DNA from: Nepenthes gracilis
Taxonomy: Eukaryota > Streptophyta > Magnoliopsida > Caryophyllales > Nepenthaceae
Assembly (NCBI GenBank): GCA_033239525.1
Contig: BSYO01000005.1
Coordinates: forward strand, 62,001 to 126,000
Length of the DNA: 64,000 nucleotides
Direction of reading: 5' to 3'
Shown here: piece after piece, positions 23,101 through 33,263 of the stretch
Layout: each line of letters starts with the position of its first letter
How positions within the stretch are numbered: the first letter of the stretch is position 1
Program-made: the position numbers and the translations under genes
The notes under the pieces: model-generated
What the model saw: only the letters and a program-made list of their open reading frames with translations
Told to the model about the DNA's origin: nothing
The model's database searches: none

Positions 23101-26100
23101 TTTAAATCCTAACAAGTAATATTATGGTGAAAATTTTTCTATGTCAAAACTATATTTGGTGCTGTCAACATCAAAGGATTTGTCATTTTTTATCGAGCAA
23201 TTTAAAGGTTATAATAGGTTTATTTTTTTTATGAAAAAAAAAAAGGTGAAGAATGTTTTGATCTTGAGAAAAAATAGTGAAGGCACTAAGGAAGGAGGAC
23301 ATTTAGGAGAAATTGAAGGATCACAAGTAACAAGGTCTGAGAGATTTGGCTAATTACATAAATCAACTTATGTATCATAGATTTAACACATTTTAAGAAG
23401 TCATTAGTTTGTTAGACCAAATAAAGATCTAGGTAAAAATTGAGCGTTGATACAAGTCTTAATCCTTAATAATGGGGTTATTTGTAAAGAAATAATTCTA
23501 TAATCTTTGGTTGTTGAAAAGGAAAAATTTTGAGAAGTATTTGGATAAGTTCAATCAAGTTGTAATACAAATGTTTACTCTTAATGAGAAGATTTCGAAT
23601 GAGGTAAGGTGTTGGTGTTGCTGATTTCATTTCTAGCTTTACATGATCACATTATCACAACGATATAATTTAGTAAGGATACATTTAGCCTTAATTAGGC
23701 CATCCCTTCTTTACTCATAAACAAGTTTAAGTGAAAGAAAAGTAATGAGATTTTGATGGAGCCAAAAGCCTTAGTGTCCATTTGCAATTGTAAGCATAGG
23801 AAATTATTAGAAAGAGATAACAATTCGGAAAGAAGCAATAATCAGTCCAATGTTTAAAGATATTGAGTACTTTCATTGTGGTAGAAGGTTAGATGAAGTA
23901 GATTGCTTCAAGCAAAAATAGGAGGGTGGTAAAGAGCGGCAAGAGAAACGAGATGATGTCGGTGGTGATCGAGTTTCTATTGTTACATAACAGAGACTTT
24001 TTAATCGTTGACACGATGGAGACTCGGAGCTTTATGAACCATGAGACTAGTTGGATGATGGATAGCGGATCATTACTTTATGCAACATTGAAGAAATCCT
24101 TTTTCACCTCCAATATGCCTAAGGGCTATTGATTAATAAATATGAAAAATGATGTCTTATCGATGGTAGTTAGCGTCAGGGATATTTGCTTATGAACAAG
24201 TAACAGGATGAAACTTCCATTGCGAGAAGTGTGACATACGTCAGATGTTCAGGTAAATTTGGTTTCAACTGACAAATTTAATGATAAAGACTTTTATATA
24301 TCATTTGGTAAAGGCCAATAAAAATTTACTAAAAACTCTTCAATTGTGGTAGGGGGAAGCAAATATTCACATTTGATGGGTCATATAGCCATGGGCCTAA
24401 GGGGCTAGGTTCCACAGTAGGCCCACAATTCAGCTCCGGCCTAATAAAATTTTTACAAAGTAAAATGTTCCATATTACTCAAGTAAGAGAAGCACATCTG
24501 CGGATCATATTTTAAAGTGAAACATCCTCAAGTTTAGAATGACAAGCTCCAAATGGCTCGGCATTTTCAGGAAAGGGGCTTATCATCTAACCAGGAGTTG
24601 TCTTCCCTCCATGAGGCCTATTTTCCATTCAGGAGTCGCCCTCCGTTCTGGAGCCAAAAGCCCTCCTTCCAGGAGGCCTACCCTTCATGCAGGAGCCCTC
24701 CGTCTCAAAGCCAGGAGCTGTCACCTTTCAGGAGGACTACCATCCATTCAGGAATCGCCCTCCATCTAGGAGCCAAGAGCTCTCCAATCGAAAGCCAATA
24801 ATCCTCTGTCCTGAAACCAGGAGTTGCCCTCCTTTCAGAAGGCCTATTCTCCATTCAAGAGCAATTTTCTGTTCCGGAGCCAGGAGCCTTCCGTCCCGAA
24901 ATCAGGAGCTGCCCTCCTTCCAGAAGGCCTACCCTCCATTCAGGTGTCGCCCTCCGTCTTGAAGCCATGAGCACTCCGTCTTAAAGTTAGGAGTCCTCCG
25001 TCCAAAAGGCAAGAGCCCACCGTCCCGAAATCAAGAGCTCATTTTCTGGGAGTTAGGTACCCTCAAGCTTGGAAAGACAAACTCTAGATGGCTCGGTATT
25101 CCCAGGAAGGAGGCCTACCCTTCATTTAGGAGTCGCCCTCTGTCCGAGAGCCAAGAGCTTTCTATCCAGGAGCTAGTAGTTCTCTGTCCCGGAGCTAAGA
25201 GCCCTCCATCCCGAAGCCTGGAGCTGCTCTCTTTCTAGGAGGTCTACCTCCCATTCAAGAGTTACCCTCTGTTTCAGAGCTAGGAGCACTCTACCCTAGA
25301 GTCACGAGTCCTCCGTCCCGGAGGCAGAAGCCCTCTGTCCCGAAGCCAAAAGCTGCCCTCCTTCTAGAAGGCCAACCCTCCATTCGGGAGTTGCTCTACA
25401 TCCCGATGCTAGGAACACTCCATCCTGGAGCCACGAGTCCTCTGTCTCTGAGTCAGGAGCTCTCCGTTCCGAAGCCAGGAGTTGCCCTCCTTCCAGAAGG
25501 CCTACTCTCCATTCAAGAGTCGCCATCCGTCTTGGAGTTAGGACCTCAATCCTTCGTCTAGTGAGCCACCCCTAAGTTAGGTGCATTCAGGAGCTCAATC
25601 CTCCATCTAATGAGCCGCCCCTTAACCCGGCGCACCCAGGAGTTTAGTTCTCTACCTAGTGAGCCGCCTCTCAACCAGGCATACCTACAGGAGCCAGTCC
25701 TTCTCTCACATTCTCCGCTTACATGCAACTTGACATCATCTAATATCCTCCTTATATTTTTCTATTCCTTAAGAAAGATTTCTGATTTGAGTATTGGAGA
25801 ATAAATCGTAGAGTGAGTCCTGCCAATCCTCTGACCTCTTGTTTATAGTTTATAGTGTGCACGTTCTAGGTTAGTAGCGACGATGTAACGTCCTCGGGTA
25901 ACTCGCCTGTAGATATTGTTCATTTTGGGCCGGGAGAACTTCACGGCGCCTCCAAGCCACACACAGCACGCACGGTTTTATTCCTGGCAGGCCCACGACC
26001 CCCAAAATGCGTCTACAATGAAAAGGTCTCCACGGCTTATAAAGCACGCTTCGTTCTCCTCTCCATCCGATATAGGATATCACAATCCACCCCCCTTAGG

Positions 26101-29100
26101 GAGCCCAGCGTCTACACTGGTACACCGAATTGGGCCCCGACTCTGATACTATTTGTAACGTTCCCGAGCAACCCATCTATAGATATTATTCGCTTTGGGC
26201 CGGGAGAACTTCACGGCGCCTTTAAGCCACACACAGCCTGCACGGCTTTGTTCCTAACAGGCCCACGGCCCCCAAAAATGCATTTACAAGGGAAAGGTCT
26301 CCACTGCTTATAAAGCACGCTTAGTTTCCCTTTCCATCCAATGTGAGACATCACTGACGGAGATCGAATCCGTTCCATTTTGACGCATAGCAGAAAATTA
26401 ATAGGCTCCCTAATTAGTACCACAATCCGAGAACCATGTTTCATTAATTGTTAATGAATGTTTCAGTTGCCAAAGATAATACTAAGATAGCCAATAAAAG
26501 GTTCAATCAAGATGGTAGAAAAAAGCTAAGGAGGAGAGTCATGAAGAGCAACCTTACCAATATGAAAGTACTAAAGGTTATTGGTAATAATTCATTTGTT
26601 TCGATGGTGTAAAAGAAAGTGATATTTAAAATTGTAAAGACCAATGGTAAGGTCTCCATTGAGAAAAAAGTGTCAGAAGGCAAGAGATGAAGGTCATCGA
26701 AAAGGTGAGGGGCCTCAGATATTATTGTGAGAAAAAATTTATTAAATTTTAATATACTTTTTATGAGTTTTACTTTTAATAATCAGGTTATTTAGAGATT
26801 TGTTTGATTTTAATACAATGACTCACTATGCACTAAAAACCGGTTAAGCCCAACGAGTTTCTCTTCCTTCTTAATTAAGCCCTTTTTTTCTTGATTTTTT
26901 TTTCCTTTCTATTTAGCAATGCAATCAACAACAGAAAAAATGAAGAAATTAGTCAGAATAGTTTCGAATAAAATTATAGATATTTGAACGTACGACAATG
27001 AATTTTTTTTTTTTAAGTGTGAGAATAAGTTTGCGAATCCTGCTAAAACTTAAAAGCAAATTTAACATCAACGTGTAGGTGTTTCCGTACAGAACGGATA
27101 ACCACAATATATTAAATTTTGTCATGCATTAGTATAGCAGTAATATTGTATGGATTTTTTTATTAAAGAAAAAAATTGATTATGAAAAACGGAAACGGGG
27201 CAGATGGAAGCGTTCAACGACATCCAGGTTATAGATAGGTTGTCTTTGTTCTCCTGCCTTTGTTTCTAACATCAATTGTTTTTCTTTTTTTTTTAAATTA
27301 AGAGGTGATTATTTTTCTGTTTAACGCAGAATCTTATTTTTCAGTGCAAAAATATATAATAAATTTCAAATAATTGAGTTGACAATCAAAATTTCAATAT
27401 AATAATAATTATAGATGGAGGGGTTTGGAGCGCAAGGTTTTATGCAATCGCAGCCCTTGCAGTATATATGTAAGATATTTTTACTATTGATATTGAAACT
27501 TTCATCAACTGAATTATATGCTAATAACTCTATTATTTTATCACAGCTTCCTTGTAGACCTTTAAATCATTATTGTTAATAATACGTATTTGAAATTTGA
27601 ATTATCATCCAAATATATTGAGTTGGACCCCAAACTATCAAATTCGGATTCTATAAATCACAATAATTGATAGGATATAAGAGGTTATAAGATTTATTTT
27701 CTAATATATTTTTAATACTTGAGTCAATTTTTTTACAAGAATGAAAGATTATAAAAGTTTTAAATAGAGAGATTCGTTGGATTAGAAGACTCGATTCCAT
27801 GATACTAAATAAATGCTAGTGTGTTGAGACAAGAATTTCATAATTGCTTCCTCGCTTCTTGATTTCAATCCCCCTTTTGACTAAAGGAATTTTGTGTATA
27901 TATAGCATTGATATTCATCAACATATTGTTTTGGAATTGGCATGACTATTCCATTGAAATGTTATACTGGTTGATGCCCAACTATTTAAATTTTATCACT
28001 TAATATTTAATTCTTATTTTTCAGTAGCAATTATTATGTAGCCAATTATCGCTCAATTTGTGTAATCATTTATCATAATTTAATATTATATTTAATTTTT
28101 TATTTGACTATTAATTACCTTAATTTTTATTATCACTAGTCATTCAATCATTTGGTGAGTTACTTGTCTAAACAAATTCTTAATTTTCTTTCAATTTGGA
28201 TTAAACAACTTAATTGCTTGATATTTTTCTATAAATTTATAATTTATATCTCATATTCCACCAGGTTAGATAGATATTATTTTATATCAAACTCAACAAT
28301 TGGTAAAAAAGGGTCTTAATTTTGTGGCAATGCAATTTACTAGAAAAAGGAATCTTGATAGAGAAATGCTTGAAAATATCCAAAAGAATCCTTGAAATAT
28401 AGTTGAATTATATAACGTCCAACAATTTACGTATTTATATACAAGCTTATTAATACAAATAAATAAATAAAATATCATATTATATAAAGATATTATATAA
28501 GCATTTTAAATGATAACTTCCTAACTGCACCCATTTTAATTAGATAGAATAACTCCTCATTTGATCCTATCACTCCCCGTGAAATCGGGTAATTGTTTAT
28601 GGATTTTTGAGAGTTGTTAAGAAAGTTACTTGTAATATATTAAAAATTCTATCAAAGACATAGTATCAAATTAAAAACAAAAGATTATAAAGTTAGACAG
28701 AAAATCAATCTCCGTAGCTACAACACGGCCACCATCCATGCTCCCGGTGGTGCCAGCAATGACGTCGGCATCAGCCTCTCTCCCCAGTTTGATCTCCCTG
28801 GTATCTGGTGTCTCCGTCCCACCTTACCAGACCCTCGACGGCAGGTGACCTTGGCCATGGTCGTTCACCACGGGCAAGGCGTCATGCAGGGCACTTATAC
28901 TGGTTCTATAATTTCTTTTTCTAGATAATTTAGCACTTTTGTTGTTATTAACCTAGTTAAAACTGTGACAAGAAAAATGACAAGGTCATAAAACAGAAAT
29001 TAAATTATTTTATTATTTGGGTTTGGGAATAGCTTCTTTTTAACAAGGCATTATATATACAATGCTCATTTTCCCACATAAAATAGTGGATTAAATCATA

Positions 29101-30184
29101 TTGGGCTGACAACATTTGAACTAATATATATATATATATTTCTATTTCTATTTCCTGAGCGTGATTTTGTCTAAAGAACATTTGATAAAACCGACCCTTA
29201 CAATTAATCCATTCTAAATTTGGGGAAAAGAGAGAGTGTCTCAAACTATTCCAAATTAATAAACTGATGTCGCCTTGCAATATTTCCAAGCTAACACTGG
29301 GGATCAAATTGCTTTGATATACTATTCAAACATAATTAAATGCTTTAAATTATTTATTTAGGATTTCGTATGCAATCACTCAAACAGAAACCCCCAAAAA
29401 AAAAAAAAAAAAAAAAAGAAAAAAAGAAAGAATTAGGTATCGACTTAAGGATTGATTCGGTAGTGCATTATCATTTTGCCAACGTAGAATATGATCCTTT
29501 TTGTATATAATTTGACCAGAAAAAACCATATAGCCACGTCTATCAAATATTGACATCAAATTTTATTATTTATTTTCAGATAAAACCTAACAAAATAATA
29601 ATTATTGATGTTGTTTATTTACAACGGAATAAGCACTTAAGAGTGAGCAGCATGCGCCTTGCATGAGCCTCTCCACCAGTAATTATTAGTTGGTCGGGTT
29701 TGTCATCTTGAAGGTAAAGTATGATAGCACCTCTATCGATTTGCTATAATTCTCAAGCAGTACACCCACCTTTTGTCGCCTTATTTTCAAAAGAAAAAAC
29801 TAAAATAAAAATAATATTCATATTAGAAATAGTAATATACCATTAAGTTAGCATTACGTATCTCCAATTTTTTTTTGGTTTAAACATAATTGACCCAGGT
29901 TTGAATTCTCTTCCTCGCCAAAAATAAAAATATAAACTATTTGCCCTATTTTAAATGTGAGTATCTTCTTAAGCATCGGGACTGACCGATGCTTCCATAG
30001 AGATACGTAGAAGCGCATTTGAGGTTCTAAGTCATAAAAAATATTTAAATTGTTAATATTTTAATATTTAAAAAATATTTTTAAAAAACTTATTTTTTGC
30101 ATTTTTTAATAAATAAAATAATAATGCTTAGATCATTCAAAATCTAGCGTCTCTGACGAAACGGCAAGAATTTTACAAATAATG

Positions 30185-30222
<38 letters not shown>

Positions 30223-30810
30223 CTGGGAAGAGAACAGGCATGAGGCTGCCAACGCCAGAACTGGTAGTCCTTTTCAGGCCGGCCGTGCTCTTGGCACGTC
30301 AACTGCGGGTGGATGTAGGGGCAGTCTGATTCCCTGTAAAGCGGCCGAGTTGACTCGTCTCTCACCCACTTCCCGCTGAATATGTCACACCCTTCTTCTG
30401 TCCTCCCGATCGCAAACGGCAACACCCTATGCCTCTTCTTCTCTAGCGATTCACCAGACCAAAATTACCGAGTCAACTCACACTCCATTAATTAATTGAA
30501 CTCGGATGATTTGACAAAAAAAAAAAAAGGAATATGTTTAACAAAAAAAAAAAAAAAAAACAAATTTCTCATACTTTGATGGTGAAGAAAAAGGGGGCGG
30601 GAAGGACTGACCAGATTCGGAGACGGAGTGACCAGGGCGATGATGATCATCAGATGATGGATCGAGTTGAAGATGTTGGCTAAGAGTGCAGCTGAAATCC
30701 TCACCGTATAAAAGAGCGACGAATATGATGAATGCAAGGAAGGTGAAAAGGTAAGGAGAGAGACGAGCTTTCCTCAGAGGAGTCGACGACTGCGGTGGTG
30801 GTGCCTTCAT
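10471..30810 (-). CDS. TBL3-like: TRICHOME BIREFRINGENCE-LIKE (TBL) polysaccharide O-acetyltransferase, six exons
   Basis: Coding exons on the minus strand are 30810-30612, 30442-30223, 20125-19951, 19463-19264, 19160-19002 and 10810-10471. They join in phase to 430 residues. All junctions are GT-AG (donors GTCAGT, GTACTC, GTATGC, GTAATG, GTGAGT). Residues 1-19 are cytosolic and basic and 20-35 form a membrane anchor, as in Golgi type II TBL proteins. The PMR5N domain starts at CDIFSGKWV and includes [11 protein letters not shown]. The GDSL-like motif GDS is at 159-161, and the DxxH motif (DCVH) at 406-409 supplies Asp and His of the Ser-His-Asp triad. NATL, NTTI, NETT and NITQ are possible glycosylation sites. 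From family knowledge, TBL proteins move acetyl groups onto cell-wall polymers. The C-terminus [11 protein letters not shown] and the exon 4 wording recall the xylan-acetylating TBL3/TBL31 group, a subgroup call made from memory. Introns are 169, 10097, 487, 103 and 8191 bp. Transposons fill introns 2 and 5. Confidence 0.93.
10811..12708. other. Intron 5 of the TBL gene, portion 3' of the copia element
   Basis: Non-coding intron sequence. A GC-richer island at about 11560-12070 contains a 106-codon plus-strand frame (11584-11904) rich in Pro, Ser, Ala and Cys with no recognisable domain. It is probably an unclassified repeat rather than a gene. The rest is AT-rich. GGTAT at 12704-12708 is the left target duplication of the copia element. 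Confidence 0.5.
12709..13508 (+). repeat. 5' LTR of the copia element
   Basis: About 800 bp, aligning by eye along its length with 17588-18401. Shared blocks include GGGTCACTC/GAGTCATTC at the start, GTGACGTATGATAGGTGTC/GTGACACATGACAGGTGTC, CATTTTTACTAGTC/CATTTTACTGATCC, GAGGTTTTTATAAC and the end GGATCCTAAC. Divergence is high, so no date is offered. Confidence 0.88.
13507..13594 (+). repeat. 44-bp tandem duplication covering the copia primer-binding site
   Basis: Two copies of a 44-bp unit start at 13507 and 13551 and differ at about two bases. Each contains TTCGTAT(A/T)AGAGAT, a decayed match to the tRNA-iMet primer-binding site TTGGTATCAGAG. The element therefore carries its primer site twice, directly after the 5' LTR. 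Confidence 0.7.
13640..17575 (+). pseudogene. copia gag-pol remnant
   Basis: The gag part has [15 protein letters not shown] (13928-13972) and the segment LNEEMRR near 14138. A zinc knuckle follows at about 14287-14340 (C, Y, G, H, C spacing, with the second Cys changed to Tyr). The protease has the [11 protein letters not shown] active site at about 14490. Integrase runs from 14969 (YTDICDP...FIIFIDD) to about 15950. RT at 16060-16870 retains the YVDDM catalytic motif at 16605-16619. RNase H fragments lie at 17100-17330 ([10 protein letters not shown]). At least a dozen stops or frameshifts interrupt it, so no functional polyprotein is possible. Confidence 0.88.
17588..18401 (+). repeat. 3' LTR of the copia element
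   Basis: It starts TGTTGAG and ends CCTAACG, followed by the target duplication GGTAT. Like the 5' LTR it contains a conserved AGGTTTTTATAAC and CCTAGTAGATATTTTC block (near 18210-18260) in the distal half. Confidence 0.87.
18407..19001. other. Intron 5 of the TBL gene, donor-side part
   Basis: Non-coding sequence between the copia element and exon 5. No repeat boundary or open frame is recognised. Confidence 0.5.
20134..20169. repeat. (GA)n microsatellite next to the exon 3 acceptor
   Basis: Runs of GA, interrupted once by GAAAGA, lie within 10-45 bp of the intron 2 acceptor. On the transcript they read (CU)n and form the polypyrimidine tract before AUGCAG and exon 3. Confidence 0.9.
20990..22300 (+). 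mobile_element. Degenerate LINE (non-LTR retrotransposon) fragment in TBL intron 2
   Basis: Around 21155-21200 the plus strand reads [15 protein letters not shown], which fits the conserved GDFN..L...EK.GG block of the LINE apurinic-type endonuclease. LISFGFQGTKLLY-like words follow near 21265-21310, where LINEs have L..LGF.GP.FTW. Further downstream, near 21640-21680, are basic Arg/Lys-rich remnants. Frames are heavily broken and no reverse transcriptase motif was found. Borders are unclear. The 21800-22300 part is assigned only by contiguity. Confidence 0.45.
22328..24385 (+). mobile_element. 3'-truncated Ty1/copia element in TBL intron 2
   Basis: A probable 5' LTR (22328-23114, TGTTGG...CCTAACA) is followed by gag remnants from 23141, a zinc-knuckle relic near 23870-23910 (FHCGRR..EVDCFK) and a protease segment with the D-S-G triad at about 24055-24070 ([12 protein letters not shown]). 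Post-protease sequence ([11 protein letters not shown]) ends near 24300-24385. Nothing of integrase or RT follows, and the tandem-repeat field begins. LTR ends resemble those of the copia element at 12709-18401 (GTTGGATT.TGGGTCACTC at the start), so the two may belong to related families. Confidence 0.72.
24386..24523. other. Junction between truncated copia and tandem-repeat field
   Basis: A GC-rich start (GGGCCTAAGGGGCTAGG near 24395) gives way to AT-rich sequence. This may be the edge of the repeat element that follows. No domain is seen. Confidence 0.35.
24524..25730. repeat. Compound GC-rich tandem-repeat field
   Basis: The stretch is built from variants of two short modules. One is about 20 bp (GGAGCCAGGAGCCCTCCGTC and variants such as CCGAAGCCAGGAGCTG). 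The other is a longer linker (AGAAGGCCTACCCTCCATTC). Linkers recur near 24616, 24681, 24735, 24839, 24924, 25101, 25230, 25368 and 25497. On top of this there is a larger duplication: CATCCTCAAG...ATGGCTCGGCATT at 24525 recurs as ACCCTCAAG...ATGGCTCGGTATT at 25070, about 545 bp later. A third related motif (AGTGAGCCGCC/AATGAGCCGCC) occurs three times at 25555-25670. It lies within intron 2. Open frames on both strands are a by-product of the repetition. Confidence 0.85.
25884..26084 (-). repeat. 3' LTR of the TRIM element
   Basis: 201 bp, from TGTAACGTCC to GATATCACA on the plus strand. The shared core GGGCCGGGAGAACTTCACGG occurs in both LTRs. Confidence 0.88.
26154..26355 (-). repeat. 5' LTR of the TRIM element
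   Basis: 202 bp. It contains a TATAAGC segment (plus-strand GCTTATAAAGC near 26309) that may act as the TATA region, and differs from the other LTR at roughly one position in ten by eye. Confidence 0.88.
26356..30186. other. TBL intron 2, AT-rich non-coding portion
   Basis: About 3.8 kb with no recognisable gene. It contains poly(A) and poly(T) runs, a short (AT)n at about 29122-29139, a poly(A) stretch at 29394-29418 and one GC-rich island at about 28710-28905 that stands out from its surroundings. The segment 26460-26730 may be residual retroelement sequence but has no diagnostic motif. Confidence 0.5.
30187..30219. repeat. (GA)n microsatellite abutting the exon 2 donor
   Basis: About 16 GA units directly follow the intron 2 donor. 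The transcript reads GUACUCUCUC..., so the repeat starts four bases inside the intron. Confidence 0.93.
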
Positions 30811-32312
30811 GCCGCCTTCCTGTCTAACGACACCTCCGCTTAGTGCTGTGTTGTGGTGGTTAATTATATTGTTGCTTTTCTTTTTATTTTGGAATTTGAT
30901 GATGAGAGCTCTTGGTTGATAGCTGGTTGGTTTAATTATATGCTCCCTCCCATCCTAAAACCCAAAAAAAAAAAACACACACACACACATAAAAAGACTT
31001 TTTTATGACTTTTTTTTTTTTTTAAATCAAGAATGCCATATAATGCAATTTTTTTTCATCAAAAGCTATTTCAACGTAAGTATTTTATTTTTCTTTTTTT
31101 TTTAAAAAGCATTTATTTATGACAGGGAAGATGCACGCCCCTCTCTACTTAGAAGTATTCAGACTTTGATAATACATTAACAAACAAACCTTTTATCTTG
31201 TTATGTAATGTCATGTTATATGGATTTAATTTCTATATTTTCTATGACATTATCTAAAAAAACATTTTAAAAATTGTAAATTTATATTGTATTTTCTTTC
31301 TTTAAAGATAATTAATTTGCATTTCATCATAATTATATAATTTTTTTTACATTTTTTAAATGTCTAGATTATCTTAAACTTTAATAATATTTTTTAGTTT
31401 ATATTATAAATGATTGCCTGATGTGTTAGTTTTATTTACCCGTAAAATATAACTGATATTATTTTCATTAATGCTTTTAAAAACAGATATTATATTTACT
31501 AAAGAATATAATGAGGTTTTGAGCTCCTAACCATCCTCTAATAGAAAGCATGTCGTGCATGCCAACTATAAGTGTTTAGTGAAATGAGTAATGTTATATG
31601 TAATATTTGGAACACATTTTATTTATTTATTTTGATAGAATATTAATTTTTTTATCTATTTCTATTTGGTCTAAGTAATATACATAAATATATTAGATAT
31701 TAAATTAAATTGAATAATTAAAGGATATTCTAAAATGGTCACACATCATTTCTCCAATGACATATTCTATCAAAATAAATTCAGAGATATATCAGAAATC
31801 ACCAAATTTCCAATTATATTTTATTCACTAATCCTTAAAATATCAGGAATATTTAGTACCTTAACCTCCATTATATTCACCATAAACTAAGATTTTGATA
31901 ATTATGAATGTAAGATTTCTTACATTATCATCTAATCAATGCCTCTGCCATCTGGGCACACTTTCTAAAATTTCGTTTCATTTTTATTTTTGTTTTTCTT
32001 CCATTTATAATGTTTTCTTTCTCTGTCCTTCCTTTCAATTTGATAATATTATTGAAATAAATGACATGAAAATTTGGGATCAAGTTTACTTCCGTAATCC
32101 TAGTTTCCTCATGTTTTCTTATTCTATTTATCTTGAGGTAACTAATCCTTGAGATATTTTTTGGCAAGTAAGCTTAAGATATTGATCATGTATTATTGGG
32201 ACCATTACAGATGCGGAATATAAATAATGAAATTGCCAAGGCCTAGTTCAATTAAGTGGCGGAGTATTAATTTTGATAGAAATATTTTAATTTAATTGTA
32301 AAATGCAGTATT
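30811..32312 (-). promoter_or_regulatory. Upstream region of the TBL gene
   Basis: Sequence 5' of the TBL start codon. TATA-like words on the minus strand occur at about 30862-30871 (TATAATTAAC) and 30930-30938, 55-130 bp before ATG, but they are weak evidence in such AT-rich DNA. A (CA)n run lies at 30974-30990. The rest is AT-rich without genes up to the gypsy element. AGTAT at 32308-32312 is the left target duplication of that element. The insertion lies about 1.5 kb upstream of the TBL start and could affect its promoter. Confidence 0.35.
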
Positions 32313-33193
32313 ATTGGATCCAGTATGGAGGCCTAAAGGGGTACAAAGCCCAACTCATGGGGTAATGGTCCAAATGAAGAATCCGGCCCCACGTTCCAGA
32401 GTGGCTTACGTGACGGCCCATACTCGCAGCCAATGAACGACGTCTGGGCTCATTAATGTGGCTGTCGGGTGACAGTGGTGGCGCAAAAGAAATGAGCCAA
32501 TGGGGAGAGAGTTAGCGCTACCAGCCGCGACTGGCGTCGTTACCCACAGTTCTCCAGCGAATCCCAACGCTAGGGGTAGACCAAGCGTGACCGGTAGCGC
32601 CCGACGGTCTACCTACCATCGCAAGATGACAACCAACACACCGGTGACTGCTGACAACAATTAGCGGCCAACGAACCCTTGCACAGAGATTCTCGCGCCC
32701 AAATCTCCAAACCAGGGGACTTATAAAATCCCTCCCCTTCTACAAGGAGAGGGATTGATCAGATCCTGGACAATCGACTTTGCGCCAAGACAACTAAGCT
32801 CAAAACCATCTTTTAGATCCGACTCTCTCAGCCTTCTCAAGCGACGAGAATTAGCCACCTGCTACGGTACATATCGGGAGCCAGGCCTCCCAATACCCGC
32901 TCACTAAATCTCACCTACCTGCATTCACGCACTCTCAACGTATTTACAATATATTTTCGTGCACCTCTAAGCGTATGCCCTTTTTCGTTTATTGCGGGAA
33001 GTTATTGACTTGAGCGTCGGAGTGTTTGCGGTGGAAAAAATCTCGTCGGACTTCTGACCACCTCTTTGTTAGTTGTGTTGTGTTAGTCTTAGGTTAATAG
33101 AGACGGAGACTAGACCTGCTCGCGACAGCCTCCTGACGACGAGGAATCTAAAGGCTCCTAATCTATATGACAATCGGGACTCAGGACGTAATA
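32313..33193 (+). repeat. 5' LTR of the Tat gypsy element
   Basis: 881 bp, from TATTGG (ancestral TG decayed to TA) to CGTAATA. A TATA box TATAAAAT lies at 32722-32729, at the same relative place as in the other LTR. Confidence 0.93.
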
Positions 33194-33194
33194 T

Positions 33195-33212
33195 TGGTGT
33201 TGTCTGTGGGAA
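33195..33212 (+). other. Primer-binding site of the Tat gypsy element
   Basis: TGGTGTTGTCTGTGGGAA begins one base after the LTR. It resembles the TGGCGCCGTCTGTGGGAA site common in plant gypsy elements, with C-to-T changes. The tRNA primer was not determined. Confidence 0.7.
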
Positions 33213-33263
33213 CGAGACAAGAAACCTAGCGACTCCTTCTCACACTCATTCCTTCGCAACAAG

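Larger units (their letters stand above)
25884..26355 (-). mobile_element. Complete TRIM (terminal-repeat retrotransposon in miniature)
   Basis: Two direct LTRs of 201 and 202 bp (25884-26084 and 26154-26355), both starting TGTAACGT, flank a 69-bp internal region. On the minus strand the internal region starts with AATAGTATCAGAGTC, close to the tRNA-Met primer site TGGTATCAGAG. It ends with a purine tract AAGGGGGGTGGAT before the second LTR. Flanks are GACGA and GACGG, a 4/5 target duplication. It encodes nothing and depends on proteins of other elements. It lies in intron 2 of the TBL gene in sense orientation. Confidence 0.9.

Noticed and set aside
24539..24962. Several overlapping plus-strand frames rich in Pro, Ser and Arg
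   Set aside because: They are translations of the tandem-repeat modules in different frames.
24524..25730. Regularly repeated modules reminiscent of a CRISPR array
   Set aside because: Repeats are degenerate, unequally spaced and without unique spacers. The context is a plant intron.
25884..26355. Cassandra-type TRIM (LTR carrying 5S rRNA sequence)
   Set aside because: The LTRs start TGTAACG like many TRIMs, but no 5S rRNA promoter-like block was seen.
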